In this document: piece after piece, positions 13,970 through 16,988 of the stretch
Layout of the letters: every line of letters begins with the position of its first letter
How positions within the stretch are numbered: the first letter of the stretch is position 1
Assembly (NCBI GenBank): GCA_947581745.1
Contig: CANPVW010000129.1
Coordinates: forward strand, 1-16,988
Length of the DNA stretch: 16,988 nucleotides
Reading direction: 5' to 3'
Origin: Candidatus Benthicola azotiphorus
GTDB lineage: Bacteria; Gemmatimonadota; Gemmatimonadetes; Palauibacterales; Palauibacteraceae
The notes under the pieces: generated by a model
The model's database searches: none
What the model saw: the letters and a program-made list of their open reading frames with translations, nothing else
What the model was told of the DNA's origin: nothing
Translations under genes and position numbers: made by a program

Positions 13970-14781
13970 GCGGGCTGCAGTGGTGGTGTTCCGCCCAGAC
14001 GGCGGCCTGGACCTCGAATCCCCGGCCGTTTCCGGGAGTGTGGGTGCTCGTCGTGCTCCTGGCTGTCCTGCATTGGAGCCTCAGGCGAGCCGGCGGCGGG
14101 GAGCGCATCCAGAAGGAGACCCGGGCGTGGTTCGGAGGCGTCCTCGCCCTGTGGATCGCGCTCGACTGGCCGGTGGGCGCCCTGGCCGGCTACCTGGCCT
14201 CCGCGCACATGCTGCAGTACCTGCTCACGGCGCTGGTGGCGCCGCCGCTCCTCCTTCTCGGGGTTCCGGCCGGCGCGTGGCGGCGGCTGGCGTCACGAGC
14301 CCGGACGGTTCGGGCCCTCCGATTCCTGACCCATCCGCTGATCGCGCTCGCCATCTTCCAGGTCACCCTGTACTACACGCACCTGCCGTCTGTGGTGGAC
14401 GGCCTGATGGTCACGCCGCTCGGGTCATTCGCCCTCGACACTCTGTGGTTGCTGGGAGGCCTGGTCTTCTGGTGGCCGGTGGTGGCGCCCGTGCCGCAGA
14501 GACCGGGTTTCGGATACCCGCTCAAGATGGGGTACCTGTTTCTCTGTACTCTCGTGAACACCCTGCCCTACGCCTTCCTGACGTTCGGCGAGCTGCCATT
14601 CTACGGGATCTACGAGCTCGCCCCGCCCGTCGGCATCCTCGGACCCCGCGAGGACCAGCAGCTCGCAGGGCTGCTCATGAAGGTGGGAGGGGGCCTCATC
14701 CTGTGGACCGCGATCACGATCCAGTTCTTCGTGTGGTTTCGCCGGGAAGGCGAGGCGGAGGGGCCCGCCCCGGCGGCCTGA
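13966..14781 (+). CDS. ctaG: CtaG-family (caa3-type) cytochrome c oxidase assembly protein
   Basis: The start is the GTG at 13966, overlapping the SCO stop (GTGA), giving 271 residues. The same frame is open far upstream, but that part lies over other genes. About seven membrane helices are visible, near 23-40, 54-72, 78-98, 122-138, 155-172, 186-205 and 236-258. The family hallmark is AHMLQYLLTALVAPPLLLLG, with His81. EDQQLAGLLMKVGGG before the last helix is a second landmark. Family members (PF09678) are required for caa3 oxidase formation in Bacillus; the biochemical role is thought to concern copper. The pairing with SCO strengthens this call. This family is unrelated to the Cox11-type CtaG of proteobacteria. 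Confidence 0.9.
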   Translation: MSGLQWWCSAQTAAWTSNPRPFPGVWVLVVLLAVLHWSLRRAGGGERIQKETRAWFGGVLALWIALDWPVGALAGYLASAHMLQYLLTALVAPPLLLLGVPAGAWRRLASRARTVRALRFLTHPLIALAIFQVTLYYTHLPSVVDGLMVTPLGSFALDTLWLLGGLVFWWPVVAPVPQRPGFGYPLKMGYLFLCTLVNTLPYAFLTFGELPFYGIYELAPPVGILGPREDQQLAGLLMKVGGGLILWTAITIQFFVWFRREGEAEGPAPAA

Positions 14782-14820
14782 ACGTCGGCACGCCGTTCTG
14801 CAGGCGCCGTGGGCCGTGCG

Positions 14821-15615
14821 CTATCGAACGCGGATGTTCGCGCCCGCGTACACGCCACCGTCGCCGGCCGCGATTACGGGCGTGATGGGGAAGCTCCCCG
14901 GGTCCTCGCCGTGCAGCCGGCCGATGAAGTGACCCGCGAACAGCCCGGCCGCGGCACCCGCGAGGACGTCCGTCGCCCAGTGTCTCTGCCGCACGACCCG
15001 GCTGACACCGGTGAGCGCCGCCGCTGAGTAGGCCACGTACGGCACCCACGGAGCCTGGCGGCCGAGCTCACGCGACAGCGTCGAAGCGAGGGCGAACATG
15101 TGCGCCGTGTGGCCGGATGGAAACGAGTAGAATTCGGTAGTCATCGCGAAGGGGTCGAACTCGTCCGAATCGGGATCGAGGCCACCGGGTCGTTGTCGTC
15201 CGACGGAGAACTTGAACGGCGTCACGATCAGGTCGGATAGAAACAGCGCTTCCAGCGATCGCAGGCCGATGCGCGCCACCTGTCCCTGGCCCAGCGCCTT
15301 TCCCGCGAGAAACGTCGCCCCACTCACGCCGTAGGCGAACAGCGCATTTCCCGTGAGGTTACCGGCGGCGAAGACCGAGCCCGGCAGTCCCGCGGGCGGC
15401 TGACCGGGGCTCAACGCCTCGTCGAAGCTCTCGACCGGGTAGATCGCCGCCAGGCTGCCGAAGAAGATCCCGGCGTAGACGAGGTCCGAGGTGCGGAACA
15501 GCGAACCGCTCGCGGCCGGGACCTCGGGGACACGGATCGCCTCCTGAGCTCGCAGCGGGGCTGCGGCGCACAGGCAACCGGCGGTCAGAATGACGGCGAC
15601 GCTGCTTCTCTTCAC
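14821..15615 (-). CDS. PAP2-family phosphatase, exported or membrane-bound
   Basis: This protein has the full three-part PAP2 signature: KFSVGRQRP (Lys135 to Arg142-Pro143), FPSGHTAH (catalytic His169) and SRVVRQRHWATD (Ser205, Arg206, His212, Asp216). His212 is expected to be the nucleophile. I prefer the GTG start at 15615, giving 264 residues, because a signal peptide follows at once (ending APLRA-QEA). A GTG at 15672 would add 19 unlikely residues; neither has a clear ribosome site. Two or three hydrophobic helices lie between the signal and the catalytic motifs. Likely substrates are undecaprenyl pyrophosphate or other lipid phosphates, but the family is broad. It may also be an outer-membrane-associated form, since the C terminus (VYAGANIRVR) ends in a beta-strand-like pattern. 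Confidence 0.88.
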   Translation of the reverse strand: MKRSSVAVILTAGCLCAAAPLRAQEAIRVPEVPAASGSLFRTSDLVYAGIFFGSLAAIYPVESFDEALSPGQPPAGLPGSVFAAGNLTGNALFAYGVSGATFLAGKALGQGQVARIGLRSLEALFLSDLIVTPFKFSVGRQRPGGLDPDSDEFDPFAMTTEFYSFPSGHTAHMFALASTLSRELGRQAPWVPYVAYSAAALTGVSRVVRQRHWATDVLAGAAAGLFAGHFIGRLHGEDPGSFPITPVIAAGDGGVYAGANIRVR

Positions 15616-15685
15616 GCTACAGGTTTCTTTTTCGTTACCCCTTCCGGGCGGCCGACCTGCCCGACTTTCCACCGGGGCTACACCA

Positions 15686-15702
15686 ACCTGACCGGTTCAG
15701 GT
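15686..15702. repeat. Perfect inverted repeat upstream of the PAP2 gene
   Basis: ACCTGA (15686-15691) and TCAGGT (15697-15702) are perfect inverted arms around a 5-base spacer. It lies 71 bases before the PAP2 start and 46 bases after the copZ stop. There is no T run, so it is not a terminator. Size and shape suit a dimeric repressor or MerR-like activator, but I found no convincing -35/-10 around it. Confidence 0.4.
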
Positions 15703-15748
15703 CCCGCCACCCGCCCTCTCCCGCCGACCTCCGTTGAACGTCGCGCCG

Positions 15749-15955
15749 TCAGGCGGCAGAGGCCGTGTAGCCCGCCCGGTCGACGGCTTGCACCAGGTCG
15801 TCAAAGCTCACGTTGTCGCCCGTGACGGTGGCGGACGCCGCATCGAGCCGGACCTCCGCCGAACTCACGCCGCTCACCGCCGCCAGCGCCTTCTTCACCC
15901 GCGCCACGCAATGCTCGCAGCTCATGCCGTCGATCTTCAGTTCGATCGTGCCCAT
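15749..15955 (-). CDS. copZ: CopZ-like copper chaperone (HMA domain)
   Basis: This 68-residue protein is a single heavy-metal-associated domain. The metal site is GMSCEHC (Cys13 and Cys16). The beta-alpha-beta-beta-alpha-beta pattern ends with VDRAGYTA, where the conserved Tyr precedes the last strand. It should bind Cu(I) in the cytoplasm and pass it to a P-type ATPase or a regulator; neither is in the window. A monovalent-copper role is the default for GMxCxxC with this length. A mercury or zinc role is less likely. The ATG has AGGAG 6 bases upstream. A near-consensus -10 and a dyad lie just upstream, so it probably has its own metal-responsive promoter. Confidence 0.92.
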   Translation of the reverse strand: MGTIELKIDGMSCEHCVARVKKALAAVSGVSSAEVRLDAASATVTGDNVSFDDLVQAVDRAGYTASAA

Positions 15956-15996
15956 TCATGACTCCTGCCTGTGATTCCGCTTGCGTCGAGCCGCGG

Positions 15997-16017
15997 ATTG
16001 TAGCTGACCGGGTCCGC
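15997..16017 (-). promoter_or_regulatory. Putative copZ promoter with operator-like dyad
   Basis: Read on the - strand, TACAAT (16002-15997) matches five of six bases of the -10 consensus and lies 41 bases before the copZ start. Directly upstream is a 15-base near-perfect dyad, GCGGACC-C-GGTCAGC (16017-16003), inside the spacer, where MerR-type regulators such as CueR bind. A CTGGCC 19 bases above the -10 could be a weak -35. Confidence 0.45.
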
Positions 16018-16035
16018 TTCCGGCCAGCCGGCGTT

Positions 16036-16269
16036 TCACGTGAGCAGATTCTTCACCTGTTGCACGGACAACAGGTGCCCGGTGGATTTGATCTCCCCAT
16101 CGACGGCCAGACCGGGCGTCATCAGCACGCCTGCCGCCGCGATGTCCCGGATCCCGGTGACCTTGTCGAGCTCGATTTCGATGCCGAGTTCCCGGGCCGC
16201 TGCCTCCACGTTCGCGGTGAGGGCCCGGCACTTCGGACAGCCGGTTCCGTAGATCTGCACTTTCTTCAT
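16036..16269 (-). CDS. Mini-thioredoxin / small redox disulfide protein (CPKC)
   Basis: This 77-residue protein starts at ATG 16269, with GGAAG 6 bases upstream. The active site is GTGCPKC with Cys11 and Cys14, and a cis-proline loop follows at Met50-Thr-Pro52. Length and the YGTGCPKC start place it in the TM0996/MTH895-type small glutaredoxin-like family. It should reduce disulfides or handle a thiol-bound substrate in the cytoplasm. The gene follows the permease by 28 bases and is probably cotranscribed. The permease plus mini-thioredoxin pair is common in bacteria, often with an ArsR regulator. The partner role in metal or metalloid handling is inference. Confidence 0.9.
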   Translation of the reverse strand: MKKVQIYGTGCPKCRALTANVEAAARELGIEIELDKVTGIRDIAAAGVLMTPGLAVDGEIKSTGHLLSVQQVKNLLT

Positions 16270-16297
16270 GGGATCGCTTCCAGATGGATGAGTTGAA

Positions 16298-16988
16298 TCA
16301 CGCGATGGCTCCGTAGGCGAGCCCGCTCGCCGTGGCCGCCACGGCCACGAGCGCCACGTACGCCAGGGTCTTCTTCCAGCCGATGACGCTGCGCACGACG
16401 AGGATGCTGGGGAGCGAGAGCGCCGGGCCGGCGAGCAGCAGGGCAAGCGCAGGGCCGCTTCCCATGCCGTTTCCTATCAGGCCCTCCAGGATGGGCACTT
16501 CGGTCAGGGTGGCGAAGTACATCAGCGCGCCGGCCACGGAGGCGAACGCGTTGGCGGCGAGGGAATTGCCTCCTACCGCACTCGCGATCCAATCCGATGG
16601 GACGAGCCCCTCGTGGCCCGGCCTGCCGAGCGCGAGCCCGGCGACCAGCACTCCGATCAGCAGAAGTGGCAGAATCTGCTTCGCGAATCCCCAGGTGGCC
16701 GCAAACCAGGCGCCGATCTCCCCACGATCCCGGGCCGCCACCGTGCTCAGGGCCGCCGTTCCGACGAGGAAAGCGATGACGGGAGCGTCCGGCCACCGGA
16801 GCGCTGCCAGCGCGGTCACTCCGACGAGCCAGGCGAAGGCCATCAGGGAGAGGCCGAACCAGGACGTCAGCACGAGGCCGAGCCCGAAGGCGAAGGCACC
16901 GGTCACCGCCCAGCGGGCGGCGTAGATCGCGGCCCAGATACCGGTCTCGGCCTGCGGACGGCCCCAGTTCGCGAATACCAGGATGCCG
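16298..16988 (-). CDS. YraQ/UPF0718-type permease (5' end beyond the window)
   Basis: The frame is open from the window edge to a stop at 16298, giving 229 visible residues. The start lies outside the window; a GTG at 16906 is internal because homologous-looking sequence (FANWGRPQAETGIW) continues above it. About seven hydrophobic helices are visible. The family motif LTEVPILEGLIGNGMGSGPA, followed by LALLLAGPALSLPS, identifies the permease superfamily that includes ArsP and YraQ. Members export organoarsenicals or metals in some species, but most are unassigned. No cysteine is present in the visible part, so thiol coordination would need the missing portion or the CPKC partner encoded next. 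Confidence 0.87.
   Translation of the reverse strand, partial: GILVFANWGRPQAETGIWAAIYAARWAVTGAFAFGLGLVLTSWFGLSLMAFAWLVGVTALAALRWPDAPVIAFLVGTAALSTVAARDRGEIGAWFAATWGFAKQILPLLLIGVLVAGLALGRPGHEGLVPSDWIASAVGGNSLAANAFASVAGALMYFATLTEVPILEGLIGNGMGSGPALALLLAGPALSLPSILVVRSVIGWKKTLAYVALVAVAATASGLAYGAIA

Noticed and set aside
14782..14820. Possible hairpin terminator between ctaG and PAP2
   Set aside because: Only a 4-5 bp interrupted stem can be drawn and there is no T tract.
1..16988. Mobile element, CRISPR, toxin-antitoxin or phage defence system
   Set aside because: No transposase, integrase, direct repeat array, paired small genes or nuclease/helicase motifs were found; all genes have housekeeping-like or envelope roles.

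Overview
The window is GC-rich throughout and densely packed with genes. It carries about 16 protein genes, two of them cut by the window edges, mostly in short translationally coupled pairs. I see no rRNA, tRNA, CRISPR array, integrase or insertion sequence. The gene set suggests a Gram-negative, aerobic, free-living chromosome: many signal peptides and lipoproteins, a copper amine oxidase, SCO/CtaG oxidase-assembly factors, DoxX, a DUF885 hydrolase and a nucleotide-translocase-like carrier. I lean towards Gemmatimonadota or a neighbouring phylum, but that is an inference from gene types; no phylogenetic marker is present.

Left part, + strand (1-5718): the 3' part of a Nit-type carbon-nitrogen hydrolase, a probable terminator, then a tight run of three genes. 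These are a secreted copper/topaquinone amine oxidase, an exported DUF885 HExxPGH hydrolase (ATGA overlap) and an SQR/NDH-2-like flavoprotein (1-base gap). Next, on the - strand (8536-5745), a MscS-type mechanosensitive channel with a long periplasmic helical domain overlaps by ATGA a class A beta-lactamase that has every catalytic residue and a strongly enlarged omega loop.

Middle, + strand (8714-10849): an unrecognised exported or lipoprotein, then an ATP/ADP-translocase-like carrier whose best start is a CTG codon behind a strong Shine-Dalgarno. A two-domain CRIGER rhodanese (-) is divergent from a SufE-like sulfur acceptor (+), which overlaps a haem-binding c-type protein. A DoxX membrane protein (-) converges on this pair.

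Right part: a SCO1/SenC copper protein, apparently leaderless, overlaps a CtaG-family oxidase assembly protein (GTGA). A PAP2 phosphatase, a CopZ-like copper chaperone, a CPKC mini-thioredoxin and a YraQ-type permease (cut by the window end) follow on the - strand.

Three themes recur. The first is copper: amine oxidase, SCO, CtaG and CopZ. The second is sulfur or thiol chemistry: SQR-like flavoprotein, rhodanese, SufE and mini-thioredoxin. The third is the cell envelope: MscS, beta-lactamase and PAP2. Nothing here is a clear new multi-gene defence or mobile system. The most distinctive signals are the beta-lactamase with its enlarged omega loop coupled to MscS, the CTG-initiated carrier, the leaderless SCO gene and the dyad-bearing copZ promoter.
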